Positions 16,443 to 25,186 of a DNA stretch of 33,703 bases are shown here, piece by piece. Positions within the stretch are counted from its first letter, which is position 1; the number at the start of each line of letters is the position of its first letter. The stretch spans positions 84,161-117,863 of the forward strand of contig NZ_LQZT01000007.1 of the NCBI RefSeq assembly GCF_001703635.1. Direction: 5' to 3'. The notes below the pieces were generated by a model. The model was given only the letters and a program-made list of their open reading frames with translations, did not search any database and was not told the DNA's origin. Both the position numbers and the translations under genes were made by a program. This stretch comes from Parahoeflea olei (GTDB lineage: Bacteria > Pseudomonadota > Alphaproteobacteria > Rhizobiales > Rhizobiaceae).

Positions 16443-16477
16443 TCCTTCAGAGACGACCCGCGAAGAAAGCATGTCGC

Positions 16478-16927
16478 GTGGCGCAAGACGACACCATCAA
16501 GAAACCCGGGCGGCTTAAGACCCGCCCGGATTTCCTCGCCGTGCAAAAGGGCAGACGCCTGCGCGGCCCCTATTTTCTTCTGGAAACCCTCGACCGGGGG
16601 AAACCGGACCACCCTCCCCGCATCGGCTATACCGTGACCAAGAAACAGGGCAATTCGGTGGAGCGCAACCGCATGCGCCGCCGGCTCAAAGAGGCCGTGC
16701 GTCACATTGCAGGGGTTCCATTCAAGCCCGGACACGACTATGTGGTGGTCGCACGCCGCGATACGCTGACCGCCCCGTTCGACGGACTGGTCAGGGCGCT
16801 CGCCGAACGGATCGCCGAAGGCGGCGGTCCTGCGCGGGACAGACAGGTGCGCACGCGGGAGAAGTCCGGCGCACCGGACAACATCAGAACGCCAGGCGCT
16901 TCAGGCCCGGCCAGCAGGAAAGAGTGA
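16478..16927 (+). CDS. rnpA: Ribonuclease P protein component
   Basis: 149 residues from a GTG start; GAAGAAAG sits 8 bases before it, while the nearby ATG 16471 is out of frame. Family features: [21 protein letters not shown], then the RNR-type motif [17 protein letters not shown], and [13 protein letters not shown]. It binds the RNase P RNA and helps it remove tRNA 5' leaders. The last 35 or so residues are a polar, low-complexity tail that overlaps nothing but leads straight into yidC; the TGA overlaps the yidC ATG by one base (TGATG). No yidD lies between, unlike gamma-proteobacteria. Confidence 0.96.
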   Translation: MAQDDTIKKPGRLKTRPDFLAVQKGRRLRGPYFLLETLDRGKPDHPPRIGYTVTKKQGNSVERNRMRRRLKEAVRHIAGVPFKPGHDYVVVARRDTLTAPFDGLVRALAERIAEGGGPARDRQVRTREKSGAPDNIRTPGASGPASRKE

Positions 16928-18729
16928 TGGAAACCAACCGTAACTATTTCGTCGCAATCCTCTTGTCGGTGCTTGTTCTCGTCGCCTGGCAGTTCCTTTT
17001 CGTCAGCCCCAAGATCGAGCGCGAGCGCGCCGCCGCCGAGGCGGTGCAGGCCGAGCAGGCCGCACAGAGCCCCGCGACCGTGGACGGGGCGGCGCCGGGC
17101 GGAACCACGCCCTCCGGCGAAACCGCCGTGCCCGGCGCGATTTCCGCCGCCTCCGGCCAGACCCGCGAACAGGTTCTGGCCCAGACCCCGCGGATCGCCA
17201 TCGACACGCCGTCGCTGTCCGGCTCGATCAACCTTGCCGGCGCGCGCATCGACGACATCCTGCTCAAGGAGTACCACGAGACCGTGGACCCCACGAGCCC
17301 GAAGATCACGCTGCTGAGCCCCGCCTCGCTGGCCAACGGCTATTTCGCAGAAGTCGGCTTCATCGCCGACGCGACCTCCGGCCCGGCGCCGGGTCCGGAC
17401 ACGGTCTGGAACTCTGATGCAAACCAGGTTCTCACCCCCTCGACGCCGGTGACGCTGACCTATGACAACGGCGCGGGCCTCACCTTCACGCGCGTGATCT
17501 CGGTCGACGAGAACTACATGTTCAGCTTCGAGGACACGGTCGCAAACTCCGGCAGCGCCGCTGCCGCCGTGGCCGGCTACGGTCGCGTCACCCGCTTCTT
17601 CAAGCCCCAGACCAAGGGCGTCTACGTGCTGCATGAAGGCCTGATCGGCGTCATCGGTGACGAGGGCCTGCAGGAAGTCGACTATTCCGATGTCGAGGAA
17701 ACCCCGGTGATCTCGCACGCGAAGGCCACCGCCGGCTGGATGGGCATCACCGATAAGTACTGGGCCTCCGCGCTGGTGCCGCCGCAGGGTGCGGGCTTCG
17801 AGACCCGTTTTGCGCATTTCACCGACGGGCGCGCCCGCTACCAGGCCGACTTCAAGACCGATGCGCAGTCGATCGCGCCGGGCGGCAGCGTGACCTCCAA
17901 GACGCTGGTCTTCGCCGGCGCCAAGGAAGTGCCGGTCATTTCCGGCTACAAGGACCAGTACAACATCCTCAATTTCGACCTGATGATCGACTGGGGCTGG
18001 TTCTATTTCCTGACCAAGCCGATGTTCTGGCTGATCGACTACCTCTACAAGCTGTTCGGCAATTTCGGCATCTCGATCCTGGTCACCACCGTGATCGTCA
18101 AGCTGATCTTCTTCCCGCTGGCCAACAAGTCCTATGTGTCGATGGCCAACATGAAGAAGGTGCAGCCCAAGCTCGAGGAGCTCAAGCAGAAGCACGGCGA
18201 CGACAAGATGGCCCTGCAGCAGGGCATGATGGAGCTGTACAAGAAGGAGAAGATCAACCCGGTGGCCGGCTGCTGGCCGGTGCTGTTGCAGATCCCGGTG
18301 TTCTTCTCGCTCTACAAGGTGCTCTACATCACCATCGAGATGCGGCACGCGCCCTTCTTCGGCTGGATCAAGGACCTGTCCGCGCCCGATCCGACCTCGC
18401 TGTTCAACCTGTTCGGCCTCTTGCCCTATGACGTGCCGTCGTTCCTGATGATCGGCGTCTGGCCGCTGATCATGGGCATCACCATGTTCATCCAGATGCG
18501 CATGAACCCGACACCGCCGGATCCGACCCAGGCGATGATTTTCACCTGGATGCCGGTGATCTTCACCTTCATGCTGGCGACCTTCCCTGCCGGTCTGGTG
18601 ATCTACTGGGCCTGGAACAACACGCTGTCGGTGATCCAGCAGGGCGTGATCATGAAGCGCCAGGGCGCCAAGATCGAGCTGTGGGACAACCTCAAGGGTC
18701 TGTTCAAGCGAAAGCCGAAAAAGACCTGA
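16927..18729 (+). CDS. yidC: Membrane protein insertase YidC
   Basis: 600 residues starting [21 protein letters not shown]; the preceding GTG belongs to the overlap with rnpA. Layout: N-terminal TM (about 7-25), Ala/Pro-rich linker, large periplasmic beta domain (about 75-345), and the conserved insertase core from about 350 with [19 protein letters not shown], then [22 protein letters not shown] and a final TM. It inserts inner-membrane proteins alone or with SecYEG. It is translationally coupled to rnpA; engB follows after 23 bases. Confidence 0.98.
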   Translation: METNRNYFVAILLSVLVLVAWQFLFVSPKIERERAAAEAVQAEQAAQSPATVDGAAPGGTTPSGETAVPGAISAASGQTREQVLAQTPRIAIDTPSLSGSINLAGARIDDILLKEYHETVDPTSPKITLLSPASLANGYFAEVGFIADATSGPAPGPDTVWNSDANQVLTPSTPVTLTYDNGAGLTFTRVISVDENYMFSFEDTVANSGSAAAAVAGYGRVTRFFKPQTKGVYVLHEGLIGVIGDEGLQEVDYSDVEETPVISHAKATAGWMGITDKYWASALVPPQGAGFETRFAHFTDGRARYQADFKTDAQSIAPGGSVTSKTLVFAGAKEVPVISGYKDQYNILNFDLMIDWGWFYFLTKPMFWLIDYLYKLFGNFGISILVTTVIVKLIFFPLANKSYVSMANMKKVQPKLEELKQKHGDDKMALQQGMMELYKKEKINPVAGCWPVLLQIPVFFSLYKVLYITIEMRHAPFFGWIKDLSAPDPTSLFNLFGLLPYDVPSFLMIGVWPLIMGITMFIQMRMNPTPPDPTQAMIFTWMPVIFTFMLATFPAGLVIYWAWNNTLSVIQQGVIMKRQGAKIELWDNLKGLFKRKPKKT

Positions 18730-18752
18730 ACCAGCCGCGAAAGGCGGAAGCG

Positions 18753-19433
18753 ATGACCAACCTGTCCGCCGATCCGGCCGTCCAGGCCGCGAAGCAACTG
18801 TCGGCCACGCTGTTCGGCCGCCGGCCGTGGGTGTTCATCCGCGGCGTGCCGGCACTCAAGTTCCTGCCGCCGGAAGGCCCGCCGGAGATCGCCTTCGCGG
18901 GCCGCTCCAATGTCGGCAAGTCCTCGCTGATCAACGCGCTGGTGGGGATGAACGGGCTGGCGCGGACCTCGAACACGCCGGGCCGCACCCAGGAGCTCAA
19001 CTATTTCGTGCCCGAAGGCTATTCGGGGGCAGAGGACGACCTGCCGCCGATGGCGCTGGTCGACATGCCCGGCTACGGCTACGCCAAGGCGCCCAAGGAC
19101 CAGGTCGACCAGTGGACCAAGCTGGTGTTCGACTATCTGCGCGGCCGCTCGACGCTCAAGCGCGTCTATCTGCTGATCGATAGCCGCCACGGCATCAAGA
19201 AGAACGACGAAGGCGTGATGGACCTGCTCGACAAGGCGGCGATGTCCTACCAGGTGGTGCTGACCAAGACCGACAAGATCAAGCAGGCCGGCGTGCCGCG
19301 GCTGATGTCGGACACGGTGGCGCTGCTCAAGCGCCGGCCCGCCGCCTATCCGGAAATCATCGCCACCTCGTCGGAAAAATCGACCGGCATCGACGATCTG
19401 AGGGAAGCGATCGCGCTGGCGATCACCCAGTAG
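18753..19433 (+). CDS. engB: Ribosome biogenesis GTP-binding protein EngB (YihA/YsxC)
   Basis: Start at ATG 18753 (AAGGCGGAAG just upstream) gives 226 residues; the longer open frame lies inside yidC. G-motifs: G1 [10 protein letters not shown]3 DMPGYGYA, G4 TKTD, G5 SSEKSTG. An essential-type TRAFAC GTPase for large-subunit assembly in many bacteria. Its place directly after yidC is typical of the Hyphomicrobiales. The stop faces the msrB stop 31 bases away (convergent). Confidence 0.97.
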   Translation: MTNLSADPAVQAAKQLSATLFGRRPWVFIRGVPALKFLPPEGPPEIAFAGRSNVGKSSLINALVGMNGLARTSNTPGRTQELNYFVPEGYSGAEDDLPPMALVDMPGYGYAKAPKDQVDQWTKLVFDYLRGRSTLKRVYLLIDSRHGIKKNDEGVMDLLDKAAMSYQVVLTKTDKIKQAGVPRLMSDTVALLKRRPAAYPEIIATSSEKSTGIDDLREAIALAITQ

Positions 19434-19464
19434 GTTGCCTGAGGTTCGGGACTGACCGCGTACT

Positions 19465-19971
19465 TCAGGCGGCTTCGGCCGGCTTGAAACTGAGCGCCAC
19501 GCCATTGAGGCAATGGCGCTTTCCCGTGGGCTCCGGCCCGTCATCGAAGATATGGCCGAAATGGCCGCCGCAGCGGCGGCAATGCACCTCGGTGCGCACC
19601 GAGAACAGGGAGCGGTCTTCCTTGGTGCCGATTGCACCGTCCTGGGCCTTCCAGAAGCTCGGCCATCCGGTGCCGCTGTCATATTTGTGCTCGGACGAAT
19701 AGGCCGGCAGGTCGCAGCCCGCGCAGTGGAACATGCCCTTGCGCTTCTCGTCGTTGAGCGGGCTGGTGAAGGCGCGCTCGGTGGCTTCCTCGCGCAACAC
19801 GGCGAATTGCTGTTTGGTAAGACGGGCCCGCCATTCGGCCTCGCTCAGCACGATCTCGAACGGACCTTCGTCGGCATGCGCCGGGGAGCGGCGCGCGAAT
19901 ACCGACAGGACCAGTCCGGCGGAACCGGCGGCCAGAAGCGCGCGACGGGTGAAATCGGTGGATCTGGTCAT
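19465..19971 (-). CDS. msrB: Exported peptide-methionine (R)-S-oxide reductase MsrB
   Basis: 168 residues from ATG 19971, with AAGGAG about 10 bases upstream. The N-terminus MTRSTDFTRRALLAAGSAGL is a Tat-like signal, so the enzyme probably works in the periplasm. Zinc Cys pairs C83/C86 (CAGC) and C131/C134 (CRRC); catalytic C154 in KRHCLNGVAL; substrate loop SGTGWPSFW. It reduces methionine-R-sulfoxide in oxidised proteins. It lies downstream of the fasciclin/anti-sigma/sigma group on the same strand but after a 180-base gap with a strong hairpin, so it is likely a separate unit. Confidence 0.95.
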   Translation of the reverse strand: MTRSTDFTRRALLAAGSAGLVLSVFARRSPAHADEGPFEIVLSEAEWRARLTKQQFAVLREEATERAFTSPLNDEKRKGMFHCAGCDLPAYSSEHKYDSGTGWPSFWKAQDGAIGTKEDRSLFSVRTEVHCRRCGGHFGHIFDDGPEPTGKRHCLNGVALSFKPAEAA

Positions 19972-20052
19972 TTCGCGTCTCCTTCTCTCCTGTTCGATAG
20001 GTAGGGCGGATGGACCGGGCGCGCCAACCACATCTTTTCACATGGCCGTGAC

Positions 20053-20086
20053 GGCCTCCCGCCCGGAGATGGCTGGGCGGGAGGCC
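20053..20086 (-). terminator. 12-bp stem hairpin downstream of the fasciclin gene
   Basis: GGCCTCCCGCCC (20053-20064) and GGGCGGGAGGCC (20075-20086) are perfect reverse complements around a 10-base loop. It lies 66 bases beyond the fasciclin stop and before msrB. No U-tract follows on the - strand, so it is a terminator-like or mRNA-protecting hairpin. Confidence 0.5.
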
Positions 20087-20151
20087 AGGCGGTCGCCGGA
20101 GCGCCGGGGAGACGTGTTTGAACTCCGGCGGACCGCATGCCCGGGCGAGGC

Positions 20152-20706
20152 TCAGCCCTTGGGCAGAAGCACCTTGTCGATGACGTGGATCACGCCGTTG
20201 GACTGGTCGACATCGGCGATGGTGACATGGGCGATGGCGCCGGTCTCGTCCTCGATCATGATCTGGTCGCCCTTGTAGGTGACGTTGAGCATGCAGCCGC
20301 CGACGGTCTTGACCGGGTGCTTGCCGCCGTCGTCATCGACCATCTTCCGGATGGCGTCCGACATCGCGTCCGCAGCCACCACATGGCAGGTCAGCACCTT
20401 GGTGAGCTGGTCCTTGCTCTCGGGCTTGAGCAGCGTGTCGACGGTGCCCTCCGGCAGCGCGGCGAAGGCTTCGTTGGTGGGGGCGAACACGGTGAACGGA
20501 CCTTCGCCCGACAGCGTGTCGACCAGGCCCGCGGCCTTGACGGCGGCGACCAGCGTGGTGTGGTCGGCCGAATTGACGGCGTTCTCGACGATGTTCTTGT
20601 CGGGATACATCTCGGCGCCGCCGACCATGGGATTGGCGGCCAGGGCCAGGCTCACGCCGGAAAAGAGAATGGCGGTGGCGGCGATGGAGCGTAGGGTGGT
20701 TTTCAT
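20152..20706 (-). CDS. Secreted fasciclin (FAS1) domain protein
   Basis: 184 residues. Signal peptide MKTTLRSIAATAILFSGVSLALA with likely cleavage near residue 23. One FAS1 domain (about 38-182) with the H1 box GPFTVFAPTNEAFAALP and the H2 box GVIHVIDKVLLPKG. FAS1 proteins act in adhesion or surface interactions; the partner here is unknown. GAGAGG precedes the ATG by 7 bases or so. It lies directly downstream of an RskA-like anti-sigma gene and an ECF sigma gene, and a candidate ECF promoter lies 85-112 bases upstream, so it may be a direct target of that sigma factor, as MPT70/MPT83 are of SigK in mycobacteria. Confidence 0.93.
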   Translation of the reverse strand: MKTTLRSIAATAILFSGVSLALAANPMVGGAEMYPDKNIVENAVNSADHTTLVAAVKAAGLVDTLSGEGPFTVFAPTNEAFAALPEGTVDTLLKPESKDQLTKVLTCHVVAADAMSDAIRKMVDDDGGKHPVKTVGGCMLNVTYKGDQIMIEDETGAIAHVTIADVDQSNGVIHVIDKVLLPKG

Positions 20707-20790
20707 GACTGAACCTCTCTGTTTTTGTTTCCGGGCCGGCTGATCCGGCCCTTCGCTTGCCGCGGCACGGGAGCGCCGCGGTTGGAGAGG

Positions 20791-20818
20791 TAGACGGGAG
20801 GGGCGCGAAAAGAGTTTC
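20791..20818 (-). promoter_or_regulatory. Candidate ECF-sigma promoter of the fasciclin gene
   Basis: On the - strand: GAAAC (20818-20814, context GGCGAAAC), 17 bases, CGTCTA (20796-20791). GAAC-type -35 and CGT-type -10 elements are typical of ECF promoters. A similar pair lies upstream of the sigma gene. Confidence 0.4.
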
Positions 20819-20827
20819 GCCCACGCC

Positions 20828-20857
20828 GATCTATTTTTTTGGCTGATCTATTTTTTT
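20828..20857. repeat. 17-bp tandem duplication at the anti-sigma stop codon
   Basis: GATCTATTTTTTT occurs at 20828-20840 and again at 20845-20857, spaced by 17 bases. On the coding (-) strand the A7-TAGATC unit is read first as sense (KIDQP) and then as the stop (TAG). Confidence 0.8.
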
Positions 20858-21550
20858 TGCGAGCTTGCCGGAAAGGACCACCGGCCCCGTCGCCACGCCG
20901 GTGGGCGACCCGCCGGCCGGCTCGATGCTGACGGCGATCAGCGCTCCGGCGCCGAGGCGCTCGGCCATGCTGCGGTCGAGCAGGATGCGGCCGCCGTCAT
21001 CGGGGACAACGCCGAGCGACACCGGGGCACCTTCGCCCGGCACCAGCCAGAGCTCGAGCGCCTTGCCGTCGTCGGGCGAGAAGGCGGCGGGCGTGACCGT
21101 GAGCGCGCCGTTTGCCGGATCGAGGGCGGCCAGAAGCCCGACCGAACTGCCCGCGGCCCCGAGTTCGGCCACCAATTGCGGCCCCGCCGCGGGGGTTTCA
21201 GGCCCCGCGACCTCGGCCGGCAGGAAGAAGCTCGCTGCGGCCAGCACGACGGCGGCAAAAGCCAGGCCGCGCCAGAAGACGAGCGAACCCCACAGGCCCG
21301 GAGAGGGGCGGTCGGTTTCGGCGAACAGCCGCGCATCGATCCGCGATTTCACGCCCGCGGGCGGGGTTTCGGGCTGATAGGCCTCGTCGAGATGCGACAG
21401 CTCCGCCTGCCAGGCGGCAACGCGCCGCGCGAAGCCTGCGTCGTGGCGCATGCGGTCCTCGACCGCAAGCCGTTCGGATAGCGGAAGCACGCCGAGCACG
21501 TATTCGCCCGCCAGGGCGTCGTCGTCGGGAATGGGCGCGTCTGTGGTCAT
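20831..21550 (-). CDS. RskA-like transmembrane anti-sigma factor
   Basis: 239 residues. The N-terminal cytoplasmic anti-sigma region (LAGEYVLGVLPLSERLAVED, then RVAAWQAELSHLDEAY) is followed by one TM helix at about 91-111 and an extracytoplasmic RskA-type domain with GKALELWLVPGEGAPVSLGV. No zinc-binding HxxxCxxC motif (the ZAS signature) is seen. It would hold the upstream ECF sigma factor until a membrane or redox signal triggers release. It starts 24 bases after the sigma stop. The extreme C-terminus, KKIDQPKK, comes from a 17-bp tandem duplication that includes the stop codon region. Confidence 0.9.
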   Translation of the reverse strand: MTTDAPIPDDDALAGEYVLGVLPLSERLAVEDRMRHDAGFARRVAAWQAELSHLDEAYQPETPPAGVKSRIDARLFAETDRPSPGLWGSLVFWRGLAFAAVVLAAASFFLPAEVAGPETPAAGPQLVAELGAAGSSVGLLAALDPANGALTVTPAAFSPDDGKALELWLVPGEGAPVSLGVVPDDGGRILLDRSMAERLGAGALIAVSIEPAGGSPTGVATGPVVLSGKLAKKIDQPKK

Positions 21551-21574
21551 CGGTCCAGGGTCATCCGTTGGCGC

Positions 21575-22114
21575 TCATCGGTTCATGCACTCTCTCAGTT
21601 TCAGCAGGCTGCGCCGCAGCCAGGTTCGCATGGTGTTGAGCGGCACGCCATTGCCTTCGGCCAGCTCCTGGTAACTCAATCCCTCGACATAGGCGCCGAC
21701 CACCGCCCGGGCCTTGTCCGCGTCGAGTTCGCCAAGGCAGGCTTCCATCCGTCCGGCCTCGCCGCTCAGGGCGGCGCGCGCCTCCGGGTCCGGGGCCTGG
21801 TCGGCAATGTCCGGCGCGTCATCATAGTCCAGAGTGGCCGGTTGGCGGGCACGCAGCATGTCGATCGCCTGGTTGCGGGCAATCGTCACCAGCCAGGCCG
21901 TTGCGGAGGCCTGGCCGACCCGAAAGCTGCCGGCCCGCCGCCAGATGCGCACATAGACCTCCTGCAAGGCGTCCTCGGCCTGGGCCCTGTCCTTGAGAAT
22001 ACGAAGCGTGACGCCGAAAAGTTTCGCCGCGGTCTCCGCATACAATGCCGAGAAGGCCTTGCGGTCGCCCAGCGCGGTGCGTGCGATCAATCCTGAGAGG
22101 TCTTCTGTGGTCAT
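21575..22114 (-). CDS. ECF-family RNA polymerase sigma factor (SigK-like)
   Basis: 179 residues from ATG 22114 (MTTEDLSGLIART), which matches where relatives begin; a GTG 60 bases upstream adds unrelated residues. Region 2: AFSALYAETAAKLFGVTLRIL and DALQEVYVRIWRR; region 4: YVEGLSYQELAEGNGVPL then TMRTWLRRSLLKLRECM. Lacks sigma regions 1 and 3, as ECF factors do. It is paired with the anti-sigma gene 24 bases downstream and probably controls the fasciclin gene next to it. It is divergent from argB across 221 bases. Confidence 0.93.
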   Translation of the reverse strand: MTTEDLSGLIARTALGDRKAFSALYAETAAKLFGVTLRILKDRAQAEDALQEVYVRIWRRAGSFRVGQASATAWLVTIARNQAIDMLRARQPATLDYDDAPDIADQAPDPEARAALSGEAGRMEACLGELDADKARAVVGAYVEGLSYQELAEGNGVPLNTMRTWLRRSLLKLRECMNR

Positions 22115-22176
22115 TTGGCCCGGGCGCGTTGATGATCTTTTTCGAGTATTAGCAGGTTCTGCTTCCGCGACCACCC

Positions 22177-22203
22177 CCTACGCACGAGCAGGCGAAGCGG
22201 TTC
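22177..22203 (-). promoter_or_regulatory. Candidate autoregulatory ECF promoter of the sigma gene
   Basis: On the - strand: GAACC (22203-22199, context GGAGAACC), 16 bases, CGTAGG (22182-22177), about 63 bases upstream of the sigma start. The -35 context GGxGAAxC is shared with the fasciclin candidate. Confidence 0.3.
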
Positions 22204-22335
22204 TCCCGGCAAAGGCGAAAGCGCGGATGCGCCCGGGTTCAGGCCGCGGGAGTTGTTGCTGCCGGCCCCGAATGCCGCTAAACAGCGCCGGACCATTTTT
22301 GCACTGGCGCCCACGCCGAACCGGGAGGCATGCCC

Positions 22336-23232
22336 ATGTCCGAATTCACAAGCGACCAAGCCGCAACCCAGGCCGGCCTGCTGGCAGAAGCGCTGCCCTA
22401 TATGCAGCGCTACGAGAACAAGACCGTGGTGGTGAAATATGGCGGCCACGCGATGGGCGATGCCAAGCTCGGCAAGGCCTTTGCCCAGGACATCGCCCTG
22501 CTCAAGCAATCGGGCGTCAACCCGATCGTGGTGCATGGCGGCGGGCCGCAGATCGGCGCGATGCTCGCCAAGATGGGCATCGAATCGAAATTCGAGGGTG
22601 GCCTGCGCGTCACCGACGAGAAGACCGTCGAGATCGTCGAGATGGTGCTCGCCGGCTCGATCAACAAGGAAATCGTCGCGCTGATCAATGCCGAGGGTGA
22701 ATGGGCGATCGGCCTGTGCGGCAAGGACGGCAACATGGTCTATGCCGAAAAGGCGCAGAAGCGCTTCACCGATCCCGATTCCAACATCGAGCGGGTGCTC
22801 GATCTGGGCTTTGTCGGCGAGCCGGTGGAAGTGGACCGGACGCTGCTCGACCTGCTCGCCAAGTCGGAGATGATCCCGGTGCTGGCCCCGGTGGCGCCCG
22901 GGCGCGACGGCCACACCTACAACATCAATGCCGACACCTTTGCCGGCGCGATTGCCGGTGCGGTGGAAGCCTCGCGGCTTCTGTTCCTGACCGACGTGCC
23001 GGGCGTGCTCGACAAGGACAAGAAGCTGATCGACGAATTGACCGTCAGCGAAGCGCGCGCGCTGATCGCCGACGGCACGATTTCGGGCGGCATGATCCCG
23101 AAGGTGGAAACCTGCATTGAGGCAATCGAGCGCGGCGTGAAGGGCGTGGTCATCCTGAACGGCAAGACCCCGCATGCGGTGCTGCTCGAGCTGTTCACCT
23201 CGCACGGCGCGGGAACGCTGCTTATTCCCTGA
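22336..23232 (+). CDS. argB: Acetylglutamate kinase
   Basis: Phosphorylates N-acetylglutamate, the second step of arginine synthesis. 298 residues. The start is decided by the ribosome site: GGGAGG (22323-22328) is 7 bases before ATG 22336 but only 1 base before ATG 22330. Family motifs: [63 protein letters not shown], and [14 protein letters not shown]. In other Hyphomicrobiales argB follows engB directly; here four opposite-strand genes lie between. Confidence 0.97.
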   Translation: MSEFTSDQAATQAGLLAEALPYMQRYENKTVVVKYGGHAMGDAKLGKAFAQDIALLKQSGVNPIVVHGGGPQIGAMLAKMGIESKFEGGLRVTDEKTVEIVEMVLAGSINKEIVALINAEGEWAIGLCGKDGNMVYAEKAQKRFTDPDSNIERVLDLGFVGEPVEVDRTLLDLLAKSEMIPVLAPVAPGRDGHTYNINADTFAGAIAGAVEASRLLFLTDVPGVLDKDKKLIDELTVSEARALIADGTISGGMIPKVETCIEAIERGVKGVVILNGKTPHAVLLELFTSHGAGTLLIP

Positions 23233-23256
23233 GCCGGGCCGCGTCCCGAACAGGCT

Positions 23257-23775
23257 TCAAAGCGCAAACAGGCCGACCGGGCGCATCCGCCCTTCGTGCC
23301 GCAACAGCCATTTCTTGCGCCACAGCCCGCCGCCGAACCCGGTGAGCGAGCCGTCCGAACCGATGCAGCGATGGCAGGGAATGACCACCGGGATGCGGTT
23401 GGTGCCGCAATATTTCGCGACCAGCCGCACCGCTTCGAGCCCGCCGGTGGTGTCGCGGGCAATGTCGCCATAGGAGCAGGTCTCGCCGAGCGGAACCTCG
23501 CACAATCGCTGCCAGACCTTGCGTTCGAGCTCGTTGCCCTCGATCCTGAGCGGAGTGTGGAATTCGGCGCTGTGGCCCGCGAAATAAGCACGGAGTTCGG
23601 CCTCGATCCGGTCGAGCACCGGCGAGGTGCCGGAGGTTGCCGAATCGGCACGCGCGGCCGCGGCTTCGTCATGAAATTCCAGCCCGACGAGGTGGGTCGC
23701 GTCGGCGAGCGCCCGCATCGGCCCGATCGGGGTGTCGATCCAGCGTGCCTGCAGTTGGTCTCCGCCCTTTTCCAT
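23257..23775 (-). CDS. ogt: Methylated-DNA-[protein]-cysteine S-methyltransferase
   Basis: 172 residues. C-terminal DNA-binding/active domain with VPLGETCSYGDIA and the acceptor Cys C134 in IPVVIPCHRCIGSDGSLTGF. It repairs O6-methylguanine by irreversible transfer to C134. The usual PCHRV is PCHRC here, an extra Cys next to the active site. GAGAGG lies about 8 bases before the ATG. It starts 18 bases after the hydrolase stop on the same strand, so probably one transcript. Confidence 0.95.
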   Translation of the reverse strand: MEKGGDQLQARWIDTPIGPMRALADATHLVGLEFHDEAAAARADSATSGTSPVLDRIEAELRAYFAGHSAEFHTPLRIEGNELERKVWQRLCEVPLGETCSYGDIARDTTGGLEAVRLVAKYCGTNRIPVVIPCHRCIGSDGSLTGFGGGLWRKKWLLRHEGRMRPVGLFAL

Positions 23776-23793
23776 CCGAGACGCCTCTCCCCG

Positions 23794-25128
23794 TCAGCAG
23801 CCCTCGGACTGCCGTGCGCAACGCCGTGAGGTCGCCGCCGGTCCGTCCGCTAGGCCCAGCGTCACGCCCTGGATGGTGTCGCCAAGGCCGCGGCCGAAGC
23901 GCCGCGACTGGGCGTCGAGCGTGTCGCGCGCCTTGGGATCGATGATGGCGATAGGTGCCGAGATCGCGATGCCCGCGGCCGAGCCCACGGTGTTGGACAC
24001 CGACATCGCGGTAGCACCGAGTTCCGCGCCCAGGCCGAGATCCTGCTCGGTGACCGCCTGGCCGTCGATCAGCCGTTGGCCCAGCAGCCGCACGACCTCC
24101 GGGCTCTCGGCGAATTTCGAATGGTTGAGCCGGTCGCCGACCTGCAGCGCCGAAAGATCGAGAATGGTGATGCCGCCACGCTCGAATTCGTCGCGATAGA
24201 CGGGGTTGGAGATGTCGATCTGCCCGAGGCGGTCGACATTGCCGGAGATCCGCCGCGACAGCGTCAGGGCGCGGTCATCCTTGGAGACGAACACAGTGAA
24301 ATCCGGCCGCTTCGGCCCCATGTCCGCCAGCTGCTGACGGAACACGTCGATATCGAGATCTGGCGAGGCCAGGATCACGTTTGAGATCTTTTTGGGTACG
24401 CCGTGGTTGCGGATCGCCATCTGCCTGAGCGATTCCATGGTCAGCCAGGTGCCCATGGAATGCGCCAGGATGGTAATTTCCCGGATCTCCGGGGCCGCCA
24501 CGGCGCGGGTCAGAAGCATCTCCAGCGCCGAGCGGGAATAGTTGGTGCTTTCCTTGTCGTAGCCGTAATCGAACACCGAACCGCGCGAGGGCCAGGTGAA
24601 CATCACCGGCGTGGCATCGGTGTGGGAATCATGGGCGATCTGGGCGAAGCGGTAGACCGCGCTTTCGTAGCGGGTGTTGAAGCCGTGGACGAACACCAGG
24701 AGCCGTCCGGAAGGCGAACGGTTGCGCTCGTACCAGGCATCGACCTGACCGACGGTGGTGAACTTCTCGGCCGAGAGCGTGGCGAATTCGCGCGCGGGAT
24801 CGGGGGGCAGCTTCTTCGGCCACTGCACCTCGCCCACCTTGCGGGCCTTTTCCGGGGGGATCGACACCACCAGTTCGTCGAAATCGACCGCCGTGCCGCG
24901 CTCCCCGGAATAGAGCAGGCCCGGATTGTCGGACGGTGCGCGCGTGGTGGCGACGAGGATCGAGATCCGGGTGGCATCCGGCACGGTGCTGGCCACCGGC
25001 GACAGCACGCCCTCGGGCGGGCTCGCGCAGGCGCCGAGCGTAGCGGCAAGCACGAACAGCGCCGCGCGCACCGGGGAGCGCGGGCGGGGGGACGGCGTAA
25101 CGGTGGAGGGCATGTGCCGCGCGGGCAT
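23794..25128 (-). CDS. Lipoprotein alpha/beta hydrolase, DUF900 family
   Basis: The start is uncertain: ATG 25128 follows GGAAG by 4 bases (444 residues); ATG 25143 and 25113 are alternatives. The N-terminus ends in a lipobox (VLAATLGAC), so the protein is probably a lipid-anchored envelope enzyme. Alpha/beta-hydrolase blocks: LLVFVHGFNTRYESAVYRFA (oxyanion region), FTWPSRGSVFDYGYDKES, nucleophile Ser in ILAHSMGTWLTMESLRQM, and SPDLDIDVFRQQL carrying a likely acidic residue. The substrate is unknown; DUF900 proteins are distantly lipase-like. It lies head-on after the EamA gene, whose stop overlaps its 5' region. Confidence 0.85.
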   Translation of the reverse strand: MPARHMPSTVTPSPRPRSPVRAALFVLAATLGACASPPEGVLSPVASTVPDATRISILVATTRAPSDNPGLLYSGERGTAVDFDELVVSIPPEKARKVGEVQWPKKLPPDPAREFATLSAEKFTTVGQVDAWYERNRSPSGRLLVFVHGFNTRYESAVYRFAQIAHDSHTDATPVMFTWPSRGSVFDYGYDKESTNYSRSALEMLLTRAVAAPEIREITILAHSMGTWLTMESLRQMAIRNHGVPKKISNVILASPDLDIDVFRQQLADMGPKRPDFTVFVSKDDRALTLSRRISGNVDRLGQIDISNPVYRDEFERGGITILDLSALQVGDRLNHSKFAESPEVVRLLGQRLIDGQAVTEQDLGLGAELGATAMSVSNTVGSAAGIAISAPIAIIDPKARDTLDAQSRRFGRGLGDTIQGVTLGLADGPAATSRRCARQSEGC

Positions 25129-25186
25129 GAGGCTTCCGTTCATGTTCTCTGGACAGTTGCGTCCGGGGACACCGACATCGGGCGGT

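Noticed and set aside
16925..16929. Missing yidD between rnpA and yidC as a deletion
   Set aside because: rnpA and yidC overlap cleanly, and in Hyphomicrobiales yidD is, to my knowledge, usually elsewhere on the chromosome.
19437..19470. CCTGAGGT/ACTTCAGG arms between engB and msrB as a terminator
   Set aside because: Short imperfect stem with a long loop and no U-tract; too weak to list.
22330..22335. argB start at ATG 22330
   Set aside because: Only one base separates it from GGGAGG; ATG 22336 has the normal 7-base spacing.
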